From contig CAZKOM010000022.1 of NCBI GenBank assembly GCA_964554385.1, positions 1-27,176 on the forward strand: 27,176 bases of DNA, in the 5' to 3' direction. The stretch's first letter is position 1; every line of letters begins with the position of its first letter. Source of the DNA: JAGKXC01 sp964554385 (GTDB lineage Bacteria > Bacteroidota > Bacteroidia > NS11-12g > UBA955). Below the pieces are notes generated by a model that had not been told where the DNA came from, searched no databases, and saw nothing but the letters and a program-made list of their open reading frames with translations. Position numbers and translations under genes: made by a program. Shown piece by piece: positions 8,509 to 16,100 of the stretch.

Positions 8509-8811
8509 ATGTTTCATCCAATTATTCGCTACCGCTACCACATCCTGTTTGGATTTTTCACGCTGTGGATGCTTTTTTTCGATATGAATAATGTGTTTTA
8601 TCGATATCGAGTGGCTCAGGAAATATCGGCCTTGGAAGAAAGTATCGCCCAACAAAAAGAAAAAATCGCTCGATTGGAAGTACAGAAACGCGAACTATTT
8701 GGCAACGAACGCAAATTAGAACGGTTTGCCAGAGAAAAATACCTCATGAAACGGGACGGGGAAGATATATTTATTATCGTTGACGAGGAAACCGAAAAAA
8801 ACAAAGAGTAA
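8509..8811 (+). CDS. Septum formation initiator (DivIC/FtsB-like) protein
   Basis: A 100-residue bitopic membrane protein: a short basic cytoplasmic N-terminus (HPIIRYRYH), one transmembrane helix (ILFGFFTLWMLFF, about residues 11-24), then a coiled coil (EISALEESIAQQKEKIARLEVQKREL, about 36-62) and the family-typical ERFAREKYLMKRDGEDIFIIV. It matches Pfam DivIC/septum initiator proteins, which in other bacteria bridge FtsL and FtsQ in the divisome. I chose ATG 8509 because it gives the usual length and because the in-frame upstream extension has no domain character. It sits 126 bases before dnaN and may share transcripts with it. Confidence 0.85.
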   Translation: MFHPIIRYRYHILFGFFTLWMLFFDMNNVFYRYRVAQEISALEESIAQQKEKIARLEVQKRELFGNERKLERFAREKYLMKRDGEDIFIIVDEETEKNKE

Positions 8812-8872
8812 AAAAACCGGTTGTTATTGTAGCCTGTAGGCAACATGTTTATAAAACGGCTAAAGTTGTTAA

Positions 8873-8902
8873 TTGTTATTTGGCAAAACTAAAATAGGTT
8901 TG
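8873..8902 (+). promoter_or_regulatory. Promoter of dnaN (TTG / TAGGTTTG)
   Basis: TTG at 8873-8875, a 19-base spacer, then TAGGTTTG at 8895-8902 fit the Bacteroidota -33/-7 consensus. The dnaN ATG lies 35 bases further on, so the leader would be about 30 nt. Confidence 0.65.
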
Positions 8903-8937
8903 TAAACGAGGAAACACAATTCCCATCAACCACAGGT

Positions 8938-10059
8938 ATGAATTTCATAGCACAATCCAGCGACCTGCTTCAGCATCTGCTTACCGTTAACGGAGCAATC
9001 ATGTCTAAGCCCCTTATCCCCATTCTGGAGAACTTTCTTTTCGACGTTCGCGGTGGAGAGTTAACCATCACCAGTACCGATTTGGAAACCAGCATGACAA
9101 CCACCCTGAAAGTGGATGCCAAAGAGGATTTTAAAGTGGCTGTGCCTAGCCGAATGGTGATTGATATTTTGCGTTCTCTTCCCAGCGATTCGGTTACCTT
9201 TAAAATTGATGCCGCTACCTTCAGCATTGAAGTAGTGAGTAAAAACGGTCGATACAAAATGGCCGGTCAAGACGGTTCTGAGTATCCCACCATCCCCGAA
9301 ATTAACGGCGATAACAGCTTTCAAGCACCCGCTAATATTTTATTGCGTGCCGTGAGCAAAACCTTATTTGCTGCCGGAAACGACGAGCTTCGATTAAATT
9401 TAACAGGGTTGTTCGTAGAATTGAAAGGCGATAAAGCTATTTTCGTTGCAACCGACGCCAATAAGTTGGTGCGTTTCACTCGCCACGATATTAAACCCGG
9501 TGTGAACGAGAGTTTTATCGTACCGAAGAAGCCATTGAATCTGTTAAAAACTGCCTTACCGAACGATGAAACACCGGTAGCGGTTGACTTTAATAAAACC
9601 AATGTAGGATTTTCTTTCGGAGACACTAGGTTGATTTGCCGATTGTTGGATGAGAAATACCCCGATTACAACGTGGTAATTCCAACCGAGAATCCCAATA
9701 CCCTTACCATTTCGCGCATGGACTTGTTGAGTTCCATCAACCGTATCAGCATTTTCGCATCCAAAACCACCCACCAAATTCGTTTGAAAATGGCCGGTGC
9801 GGAGTTAACGATTAGTGCAGAAGATATCGAAATGGCCAACGAAGCTACGGAGAGAATTCCTTGTGAGTTTGATGGCAACGACATGGAAATTGGTTTCAAT
9901 GCCAAGTTTTTGAAGGAAATGTTAAGCACCATCGATGGTGAATTTGTGCAGATCCAGGTGTCGCAACCCAACCGCGCGGGCTTGGTAGTGCCCAAGGAAA
10001 ATGAAAATTCCGAAGATATTACCATGTTGATCATGCCGATGATGCTCAACAATTATTAA
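8938..10059 (+). CDS. dnaN: DNA polymerase III beta subunit (sliding clamp)
   Basis: A 373-residue protein with the three repeated clamp domains (about 1-120, 125-245, 250-373). Recognisable pieces are SKPLIPILENFLFDV and TSTDLETSM in domain 1, LTGLFVELKGDKAIFVATDANKLVR in domain 2, and the C-terminus EDITMLIMPMMLNNY, equivalent to the conserved MPMRL end. It forms a dimeric ring around DNA that tethers polymerases and repair factors. Length is normal. It has its own promoter and is followed by a strong intrinsic terminator, so it may be transcribed alone. No dnaA or recF is next to it. Confidence 0.97.
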   Translation: MNFIAQSSDLLQHLLTVNGAIMSKPLIPILENFLFDVRGGELTITSTDLETSMTTTLKVDAKEDFKVAVPSRMVIDILRSLPSDSVTFKIDAATFSIEVVSKNGRYKMAGQDGSEYPTIPEINGDNSFQAPANILLRAVSKTLFAAGNDELRLNLTGLFVELKGDKAIFVATDANKLVRFTRHDIKPGVNESFIVPKKPLNLLKTALPNDETPVAVDFNKTNVGFSFGDTRLICRLLDEKYPDYNVVIPTENPNTLTISRMDLLSSINRISIFASKTTHQIRLKMAGAELTISAEDIEMANEATERIPCEFDGNDMEIGFNAKFLKEMLSTIDGEFVQIQVSQPNRAGLVVPKENENSEDITMLIMPMMLNNY

Positions 10060-10090
10060 GAACCTATAACCTAACCTAACTTATAGAAAG

Positions 10091-10118
10091 CCGCTTCCCT
10101 CGGGAGGCGGTTTTTTTT
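10091..10118 (+). terminator. Intrinsic terminator of dnaN
   Basis: An 8-bp stem (CCGCTTCC with GGAGGCGG, one G-U pair) with loop CTCG is followed directly by eight Ts. It begins 31 bases after the dnaN stop and isolates dnaN from the island downstream. Confidence 0.9.
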
Positions 10119-10276
10119 ACTGCATTTTAGTATCTATTTTTTATCTGGAAACCCTAATAGAAACCAAGCAGCCCAAATGGGGGCTTGATTGTCCTGTTTG
10201 AGTTCCTTCAAGGTTTTTCGCAGATAATGAACCTACAATAAATTCACAAAAGTGATGCGATAATAATTATTTTGAA
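10119..10276 (+). other. Non-coding upstream part of the abiF island, with two weak foldable elements
   Basis: No open frame of note between the dnaN terminator and the abiF promoter. Two possible structures: CAAGC/GCTTG with inner CCC/GGG (10165-10187), and TCGCA...TCAC paired with GTGATGCGA (10218-10260, 21-nt bulge, AAAA loop). Neither has a T tract after it. They may be chance or part of a longer RNA. Confidence 0.3.
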
Positions 10277-10309
10277 TTTGGAGATAATTCAAAAATTGTT
10301 GTAATTTTG
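10277..10309 (+). promoter_or_regulatory. Promoter upstream of the small RNA and abiF (TTTG / TAATTTTG)
   Basis: TTTG at 10277-10280, a 21-base spacer and TAATTTTG at 10302-10309 form one of the best Bacteroidota-type promoters in the window. Initiation would be expected at about 10314-10317, just before the hairpin at 10320, and not close to the abiF start codon. Confidence 0.7.
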
Positions 10310-10314
10310 TGTTA

Positions 10315-10363
10315 ACAGTACCTGTTAGCATACCGTAAGATCTGCTAGCAGGTCATTTTTTTT
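10315..10363 (+). ncRNA. Putative small structured RNA (hairpin plus U-tract) preceding abiF
   Basis: An 11-bp stem pairs ACCTGTTAGCA (10320-10330) with TGCTAGCAGGT (10343-10353); ten pairs are Watson-Crick and one is G-U. The loop is 12 nt (TACCGTAAGATC). CA and then eight Ts (10356-10363) follow, so the unit looks like a Rho-independent terminator. With the promoter at 10277-10309 the product would be about 40-50 nt. The T tract ends six bases before the abiF ATG. The 5' end is predicted, not seen. I infer an antitoxin or guide-like partner of the HEPN protein; the alternative is a plain attenuator in the abiF leader. The two are not exclusive. Confidence 0.6.
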
Positions 10364-10369
10364 ATAGCT

Positions 10370-11293
10370 ATGGCAAATAAAACTCCGTACTCCATAGCAG
10401 ATCAAATTGCATTGTTAAAACAGCGAGGTATGCTTTTCAACGATGAGCAATCTGCGCATCACTTTTTAGAAAATATAAGTTATTACCGCTTGAAAGGGTA
10501 CTGGTGGGATATGCAAGAAGATCTTACAACTCATTTTTTGAAACCTAACACTTATTTTGAGGATGTAATCGAACGATACAACTTCGACAGAAGATTGAGG
10601 ATAATTCTATTTGATGCAATTGAACGAATAGAAATTGCTTTAAGAACGAAAATGATTTACCATTTATCAATAACCTATGGTAGTCTTTGGTATTTAGATA
10701 ATAAACTATTTGAAAAAACGCCATTACCTGCTGATCCAAACAAAACAATTCATCAAAATACTATAGCAGAACTAAAAAAGGAATTCAACCGAAGTCAAGA
10801 AATCTTCATTAAAGATCAAAAAAGAAGATATCCAAATCAAGATTCTGATTCCTGGAAAATTCTAGAGGTTGCATCAATGGGTACGCTATCTAAATTATAT
10901 AAAAATTTAAAGCACCAACTTCCTGAAAAAGCGACAATTGCTAAAGAAATGGGGCTTAATATACATAATGAGCTTTCAAGCTGGCTTGAAGCAATTACCT
11001 ATGTTAGGAATATAATTGCTCATCATTCAAGACTTTGGAATAGAAATATGGTCAAAACCCCTATTGAAATACTGAATAACCCAAAGTCAGACTGGCTGAA
11101 TAGCCCATTACTACCAGTTCAAAGCAAAAAGCCTTTTCTGATAATTACCGCAATGATTTATTTGTGTAATGAGGTTACTCCAACTCATCACATCAAAATT
11201 AAAATTTTAGATCTTTTTGCATCCAATCCGAACTTACCAATTTATAAACTAGGATTTATAAATAATTGGGAAAATCAACCAATTTGGAAATAA
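10370..11293 (+). CDS. Abi_2 family (AbiD/AbiF-like) HEPN protein, putative RNase toxin
   Basis: A 307-residue protein of the Abi_2 family (abortive infection AbiD/AbiF). It has the N-terminal signature DQIALLKQRGMLFND and ISYYRLKGYWW, a middle ERYNFDRRLRIILFDAIERIEIALR, and near the end YVRNIIAHHSRLWNR. The last contains the HEPN motif R-x4-H at R213 and H218 (RNIIAH), where HEPN ribonucleases have their active site. It is cytoplasmic: no signal peptide or membrane helix. Abi_2 proteins are anti-phage abortive infection factors, and the family has been linked to the ancestry of Cas13. The gene is visibly AT-richer than its neighbours: two sampled 60-base lines are 30% and 35% GC, against 40% for one in dnaN. 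It stands alone between housekeeping genes, which suggests horizontal gain. Its partner is probably the small RNA directly upstream. Confidence 0.9.
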   Translation: MANKTPYSIADQIALLKQRGMLFNDEQSAHHFLENISYYRLKGYWWDMQEDLTTHFLKPNTYFEDVIERYNFDRRLRIILFDAIERIEIALRTKMIYHLSITYGSLWYLDNKLFEKTPLPADPNKTIHQNTIAELKKEFNRSQEIFIKDQKRRYPNQDSDSWKILEVASMGTLSKLYKNLKHQLPEKATIAKEMGLNIHNELSSWLEAITYVRNIIAHHSRLWNRNMVKTPIEILNNPKSDWLNSPLLPVQSKKPFLIITAMIYLCNEVTPTHHIKIKILDLFASNPNLPIYKLGFINNWENQPIWK

Positions 11294-11350
11294 CGTTGGC
11301 GACCTATTTCTATTAAATCGCAGTATTTTAAACGAGCGGTTGCAGGCCAA

Positions 11351-12028
11351 TTAACGGAATACCGCAGATCCCACGCGAACCATCGTACTGCCAAATTCTT
11401 GGGCCAAGATATAATCGCCACTCATGCCGATGGAAAGCTCTTGGAAATGTGGTAATTTTTGCGTATATTCTTTTTGTACGCGTTGAAACAGTTGCTGTAC
11501 AATTCCAAATTCCTGCTTTATTTGTTGCTCCGATTCCGTAAATGAAGCCATGGCCATCAACCCGCTTATTTCTACATTGGGGTACAGCGCGGGATCCAAT
11601 TGTTCAAAAAACGCAAGCGCCTCCTCAGGGGAGAATCCAAATTTGGTCTCTTCTTCGGCTACGTGAATTTGAATTAATACCGGAATAGTACGATCATTTT
11701 TTTCGGCTTCTTTTTGGATGGTTTGCAGCAGTTTTTCGCTGTCAACCGAATGGATCATGGCAATAAAAGGCGCAATGTATTTTACCTTGTTGGTTTGTAA
11801 ATGTCCGATGAGATGCCACTCTAGATGCTTGGGTAGGGCTTCGTATCGCTCCAGTAACGCTTGCACGCGGTTTTCGGCAAAAACCGTATACCCACGGGCA
11901 ATAACGGCTTCAATTTCTTCAATTTCCCGGTACTTACTAACCACAATCAATTGGCAAGAAGGCAGCAAATGTTGCTCAATGGTTTTTAGATTCTGATCAA
12001 CTTTGGCGATAAGGTCTGGATGGGGCAT
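11351..12028 (-). CDS. yggS: YggS family pyridoxal 5'-phosphate homeostasis protein
   Basis: A 225-residue PLP-binding TIM-barrel protein like E. coli YggS and human PROSC/PLPBP. K32 in LIVVSKYRE is the expected Schiff-base lysine. FAENRVQ, WHLIGHLQTNKVKYI, HSVDS, ETKFGF, GLMAMASF and SIGMSGDYILAQEFGSTMVRVGSAVF are family signatures, the last forming the phosphate-binding site. It has no known catalytic activity and balances free PLP and amino-acid pools. It converges with the abiF-like gene, 57 bases away, and diverges from the DUF4296 gene. Confidence 0.93.
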   Translation of the reverse strand: MPHPDLIAKVDQNLKTIEQHLLPSCQLIVVSKYREIEEIEAVIARGYTVFAENRVQALLERYEALPKHLEWHLIGHLQTNKVKYIAPFIAMIHSVDSEKLLQTIQKEAEKNDRTIPVLIQIHVAEEETKFGFSPEEALAFFEQLDPALYPNVEISGLMAMASFTESEQQIKQEFGIVQQLFQRVQKEYTQKLPHFQELSIGMSGDYILAQEFGSTMVRVGSAVFR

Positions 12029-12085
12029 GATGTAAATTAAACGTTTAATATCGAACTGTTTCTGTGTTATGATTGTTTCTATAGT

Positions 12086-12093
12086 TACCTTTG
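12086..12093 (+). promoter_or_regulatory. Putative -7 element of the DUF4296-mutS2 operon
   Basis: TACCTTTG matches TAnnTTTG exactly and lies 20 bases before the ATG at 12114. The -33 region is weak (TTTCTG around 12059-12064). Confidence 0.5.
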
Positions 12094-12113
12094 TATTTTA
12101 GTAATTCACCGAC

Positions 12114-12605
12114 ATGAAACACAGCATATCCATAACAAAACAATGCAAAGTTATGTTTTTTAGTGGGCTGTTTATGTTGTTGGGTTGCATGGGTTCTCCA
12201 AACGGAACAGCGGAATCCAAAATGGTGGCGGTTTTGGCCGATGCCATGACGATGGAGGCCGGACACCAAATTCGATATAATTTCGGATTACTGCCCGATT
12301 CTATTTGGGAAAAAGAATACCGGTTTATTTGCAACAAACACCAAGTTGAATACCAGGATTTTGTAGAGGATTTGCGATGGTATCAAAAAGAGCCACAGGA
12401 ATATTCCCAACTCATGGAAAAGGTAATTACCCGATTGCAACAATCGGATTCTCGATTTGCTTCGCCTACTAATTCCAATATGCCTAGGCCCAATTCCATG
12501 GAGGCCCGTGTGAGAGCGATGATGGATACTGCCGTGGAAAAGGGGAAGGATTCTGTGAAAGGTGGGATAATTATATTGAAAACCGATAAAAGTCGAAAGC
12601 GTTGA
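12114..12605 (+). CDS. DUF4296 domain lipoprotein
   Basis: A 163-residue protein. The N-terminus has a hydrophobic stretch ending in lipobox LLGC with C25, so it should be a lipoprotein. Residues about 35-105 match DUF4296 in pattern: MVAVLADAMTMEAGHQI, then a helix pair with YRFICNKHQVEYQDFVEDLRWYQKEPQEYSQLMEKVI. This family is confined to Bacteroidota and has no assigned function. The tail (about 110-163) is Ser/Lys-rich and probably disordered. Its TGA overlaps the TTG start of mutS2 (TTGA), implying translational coupling, though a functional tie between an envelope lipoprotein and MutS2 is not obvious. Confidence 0.75.
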   Translation: MKHSISITKQCKVMFFSGLFMLLGCMGSPNGTAESKMVAVLADAMTMEAGHQIRYNFGLLPDSIWEKEYRFICNKHQVEYQDFVEDLRWYQKEPQEYSQLMEKVITRLQQSDSRFASPTNSNMPRPNSMEARVRAMMDTAVEKGKDSVKGGIIILKTDKSRKR

Positions 12606-15121
12606 TTTATCCGTTTAATTTTGAAGAGGTAGTGGGGTTTGAACCCATTCGTGCGGCAATCGTTTCGAGATGTAAATATTCGGGTACCCAACAATTGCTA
12701 CAGAATTGGGGATTTACCACCGATTATGCAACGGTAATTTATCGCTTAGACGCATTGGATGAGATACGCAGCTTGCAGGAAAGAATGCCGAGCTTGCTGC
12801 AGTTGGCGGGTTCGGACTATTCGGATTTTCTATCGGTCCTAAGTATCGAAAATGCTTTCTGGGACGAGGAAATATGGGTAATTGTTCTGGATGTTTTACA
12901 ATCGTATAAAAAGTTATCCAAAGGGGTAGGCAGTAGGAAAGAAGATTTCCCCATTTTAGCATCCACGGTGCTAGAACTGGAGGCGGTAGACCAAGTGGTG
13001 TTGAAGATTCAGCGGATTATCGATGAATTTGGAAAAGTTAGTGTGAAAGCTTCGCCTACGTATGCCAAATTAAGTCAAGATATTCAGCGGTTAGAGGGCG
13101 AAACCAGACAAGTGGTACGCGGTGTTTTCAAGGAATGGAAAGCGCTGGGATACACCGCCGAAACGGATGTGAGTGTCCGTGAAGAACGGTTGGTTATACC
13201 CGTTTTGGCCGAGCACAAACGAAAAGTTCAGGGCTTTGTAAAAGATATATCGGCTACGGGTAAAATTCTATATGTTGAACCGGCCCAGGCCCTGGAATTA
13301 AATAACCGACTGAAGGAATTGTATGCGGATTTGCGCAGGGAACGGGAACGCATATTGCGGGTATTAACGGCAGAAGTGGCTCCGTTTGAAACTTCGCTAC
13401 AATCGGTTATGCATGGACTTTGTCAAGTTGATGCGTGGATTTCTCAATGCAATTGGTGTTTATCTAATGGTGCCGAAAGGCCGAAAGTGAGTGACGAGGC
13501 GAGGATTTCTCTACTAAATGCCGTTCACCCCTTGTTAGAGAAAGAATTGGCCACTCAGAAATTGAAAGCCGTTCCGCTCACCATGCAATTGGATGCCGCC
13601 CGAATTATGGTGGTATCTGGACCCAATGCTGGAGGTAAAAGTGTAGTTTTAAAAACCACGTTATTGCTCCAATACATGGTGCAATGCGGATTGTATGTTA
13701 CCGCACTGCCAGAATCCAGGTTAGGGATATTTCATCAGCTGGCCATCGATTGTGGCGACGGTCAAAGCATAGAACAAGGATTGAGTACATTCAGTGCGCA
13801 CCTGAAGGGATTGAAGGAAATATTGGATCACTCGGGGCCGAGATCGCTGATTGGATTAGATGAGATTGGTGCGGGTACCGATCCGCGTTTTGGCGCACCC
13901 ATCGCGCAGGCCGTGTTGGAGAAATTGCTGGCCAATGACAGCAGGGTTATTGCAACTACCCACTTTTCGCAGTTGCGGGAATGGGGAACGGGAATGGCCG
14001 ATGTCATGCAAGCCAGTATGGCCTACGATGCGCATGCGTTAAAACCATTATACCGCTTAGTTGTAGGGAAACCAGGTTCCTCGTTTGCGTTGGAATTAAT
14101 GCGTAAGACGGGATTTGACCATGCTTGGATTGAACGAATTAAGTTGCTGGCAGGCCAACAAATGGGTAAAACCGAAGATTTGATGTTGCAGTTGGAACGT
14201 CAGAATCATAGATTGCACCAACAAATTGCCGATTACAGCGAGAAATTAAGTCATGCCGATCAGCTGATTGCTAGCTATCAGCAGTTGAAGGATAAGTTGC
14301 AATCCAAGCGACAGGAATTTTTGGCTTCGGCCCGCGAAGAAGCCCGGAAATTATTGCAAGATACCAATCAGCAAATCGAGCAGACGATTCGGATTATCAA
14401 GGAGCATCGGGCTGACAAAGAAGTCACCAAAACTGCGCGTGTAAAATTGGAGCAGCACAAAGAGAAGGTGTACCGCGATATCGAATCGGCCATGAAACAA
14501 GCTCGGGAATCGGGGATGGGTAAAAATCACGACCCCAACTTGCAGCAGGAGGTAGATCGCAAACATCAGGATAAACTGCATGCCCGTGATCAACGGAACC
14601 AACAGAAAGTTCGAGACGCAGCCGCTGCAAAACCGGTGGAATTGGAAAAGCCGAAACCAATCCAAATTGCCGAATTAAAGCCGGGGGCTAAGGTAAAGAG
14701 CATAGTAACGGGTTTGTCTGGGGAAGTATTGGATACGAAAAAGGATAAAGTATGGATTGCCTTCGGATTGATTAAAATGTGGGTGCCGGTAATAGAGCTT
14801 CAATGGGATGTGCAGGGTTCAGGGAATAAAAAACAGAAGAAGGAATCGGGATTCAATTGGGTGGAAAAGCAAGCGAGTTTTTCTTCTTCCTTGGATGTTC
14901 GTGGATGCAGATTGGATGAAGCGGTGGGCAAAGTGCAGCATTGGTTAGACGAAGGGTATGCATTGGGTTGGCAAGAATTACAATTGGTGCACGGAAGAGG
15001 AGATGGAATTTTGAGAAAAGGTATTCGGGATTATTTAAAAACCTTGAATTATGTGCGTAGTTATTCCTATCAGACGGAAGCGGCAGGCGGGGATGGATGC
15101 ATGCTAATTACGTTGATGTAA
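12602..15121 (+). CDS. mutS2: MutS2 family protein (MutS-like ATPase with Smr domain)
   Basis: An 839-residue protein with the MutS2 layout: N-terminal core/lever helices (about 1-310), the ABC-type ATPase with Walker A GPNAGGKS (about 340-347) and Walker B LIGLDEIGAGTDP (about 417-429), then a long charged coiled coil (about 520-690). A KOW-like segment follows (PGAKVKSIVTGLSGEVLDTKKDKVWI in two strands), and a C-terminal Smr nuclease domain (LDVRGCRLDEAV and LVHGRGDGILRKGI). MutS2 proteins act in suppression of recombination or in rescue of collided ribosomes, depending on species. The start is TTG 12602, giving MIYPFNFEEVVGF as in relatives; it overlaps the upstream stop by three bases. 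Confidence 0.93.
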   Translation: MIYPFNFEEVVGFEPIRAAIVSRCKYSGTQQLLQNWGFTTDYATVIYRLDALDEIRSLQERMPSLLQLAGSDYSDFLSVLSIENAFWDEEIWVIVLDVLQSYKKLSKGVGSRKEDFPILASTVLELEAVDQVVLKIQRIIDEFGKVSVKASPTYAKLSQDIQRLEGETRQVVRGVFKEWKALGYTAETDVSVREERLVIPVLAEHKRKVQGFVKDISATGKILYVEPAQALELNNRLKELYADLRRERERILRVLTAEVAPFETSLQSVMHGLCQVDAWISQCNWCLSNGAERPKVSDEARISLLNAVHPLLEKELATQKLKAVPLTMQLDAARIMVVSGPNAGGKSVVLKTTLLLQYMVQCGLYVTALPESRLGIFHQLAIDCGDGQSIEQGLSTFSAHLKGLKEILDHSGPRSLIGLDEIGAGTDPRFGAPIAQAVLEKLLANDSRVIATTHFSQLREWGTGMADVMQASMAYDAHALKPLYRLVVGKPGSSFALELMRKTGFDHAWIERIKLLAGQQMGKTEDLMLQLERQNHRLHQQIADYSEKLSHADQLIASYQQLKDKLQSKRQEFLASAREEARKLLQDTNQQIEQTIRIIKEHRADKEVTKTARVKLEQHKEKVYRDIESAMKQARESGMGKNHDPNLQQEVDRKHQDKLHARDQRNQQKVRDAAAAKPVELEKPKPIQIAELKPGAKVKSIVTGLSGEVLDTKKDKVWIAFGLIKMWVPVIELQWDVQGSGNKKQKKESGFNWVEKQASFSSSLDVRGCRLDEAVGKVQHWLDEGYALGWQELQLVHGRGDGILRKGIRDYLKTLNYVRSYSYQTEAAGGDGCMLITLM

Positions 15122-15129
15122 TGTGAAAT

Positions 15130-15146
15130 ACGGGTTAAAAACCCGT
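15130..15146 (+). terminator. Hairpin after mutS2 (no T tract)
   Basis: A perfect 7-bp stem ACGGGTT/AACCCGT with loop AAA starts nine bases after the mutS2 stop. No T run follows on the plus strand, so it may be a weak terminator or an mRNA-stabilising 3' hairpin. A 10-base palindrome (TCGATATCGA, 15148-15157) lies just beyond. Confidence 0.45.
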
Positions 15147-15176
15147 CTCGATATCGAAAATATCCATGAATTGGGG

Positions 15177-15184
15177 TATTTTTG
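15177..15184 (+). promoter_or_regulatory. Putative -7 element of folD, five bases before ATG
   Basis: TATTTTTG fits TAnnTTTG. Its distance to the ATG at 15190 places the expected initiation site at or next to the start codon. No -33 TTG is seen at the usual spacing. Confidence 0.4.
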
Positions 15185-15189
15185 TGAAT

Positions 15190-16074
15190 ATGGCAATAAT
15201 TTTAAACGGTGTTGAAGCTTCGGTAGCAATTCGTTCCGAAATGTCCGCTGAGGTGGCAAAGTTTGTGGCTCAAGGACATAGACCTCCCCACTTAGTAGCA
15301 ATTTTGGTTGGAACCGATGGTGGCTCAATGACCTATGTAGGTGCCAAGAAGAAAGCTTGCGATGAAATTGGTTTCACAGGTACTGTATTGCATTTTGAAG
15401 ATACCATTACCGAAGATTTTTTATTGTCTGAAATTGATCGGATTAACAACGATTCAACCATTGATGGTCTAATTGTGCAATTACCGCTTCCCAAGCATAT
15501 TTCGGAAGAAAAAGTAACGGAAGCAATTTTACCTTCTAAAGACGTTGATGGATTCCATGATATCAACATGGGCAGGCTGGCCAAAGGTTCTCACGGTGTG
15601 AAACCTGCAACTCCTTTCGGTATTACGTTGTTGTTGAAGCATTATGGAATTGAGATTGCCGGCAAACATGCCGTGGTGTTAGGTCGTTCCAATATCGTAG
15701 GTAGACCCATGAGTATGTTGTTGTCCGCAGCTGCGGAGTATGGAAACGCCACGGTTACCTTGTGTCATAGCAGAACCCAAAATTTGAAGGACTACACCTT
15801 ACAAGCCGATATTTTAGTGGTTGCTTTGGGTAAGCCTGGATTTGTTACTGCCGATATGGTGAAACCTGGGGCAGTAGTAGTGGATGTGGGAACCACGCGT
15901 GTGGATGATGCCAGCAAGAAAGCCGGATGGAAATTAATGGGAGATGTGGATTATCCCGCAATCGTACCAATTGCATCGGCCATTACTCCTGTACCTAAAG
16001 GCGTTGGACCTATGACCATTACGGGCCTAATGATGAATACCTTGGTGGTTTATAAAGAGAAATTTGGTTCATAA
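15190..16074 (+). CDS. folD: Bifunctional methylenetetrahydrofolate dehydrogenase / methenyltetrahydrofolate cyclohydrolase
   Basis: A 294-residue cytoplasmic enzyme that interconverts 5,10-methylene-THF, methenyl-THF and 10-formyl-THF using NADP+. Signatures are LVAILVGTDGGSMTYVGAKKKACDEIG (split YVxxKxK motif with the catalytic lysine), GLIVQLPLPKHI, KDVDGFHDINMG, VVLGRSNIVGRPMSMLL (dinucleotide site) and PVPKGVGPMTI. I chose ATG 15190 (MAIILNG, the usual FolD beginning) over ATG 15166, because a -7 promoter box lies between the two. The next gene, queE, starts 26 bases downstream, suggesting one operon. Confidence 0.95.
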   Translation: MAIILNGVEASVAIRSEMSAEVAKFVAQGHRPPHLVAILVGTDGGSMTYVGAKKKACDEIGFTGTVLHFEDTITEDFLLSEIDRINNDSTIDGLIVQLPLPKHISEEKVTEAILPSKDVDGFHDINMGRLAKGSHGVKPATPFGITLLLKHYGIEIAGKHAVVLGRSNIVGRPMSMLLSAAAEYGNATVTLCHSRTQNLKDYTLQADILVVALGKPGFVTADMVKPGAVVVDVGTTRVDDASKKAGWKLMGDVDYPAIVPIASAITPVPKGVGPMTITGLMMNTLVVYKEKFGS

Positions 16075-16100
16075 TTCCTAGGGCTAGGGGAGCGTGTGGT

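Noticed and set aside
9666..10052. 128-codon minus-strand frame inside dnaN
   Set aside because: Lies fully within a certain gene, has no promoter or recognisable domain, and is typical of antisense openness.
10119..11350. CRISPR array next to the Cas13-related HEPN gene
   Set aside because: I looked for regularly spaced repeats on both sides of the gene; the hairpin occurs once, and no spacers are present.
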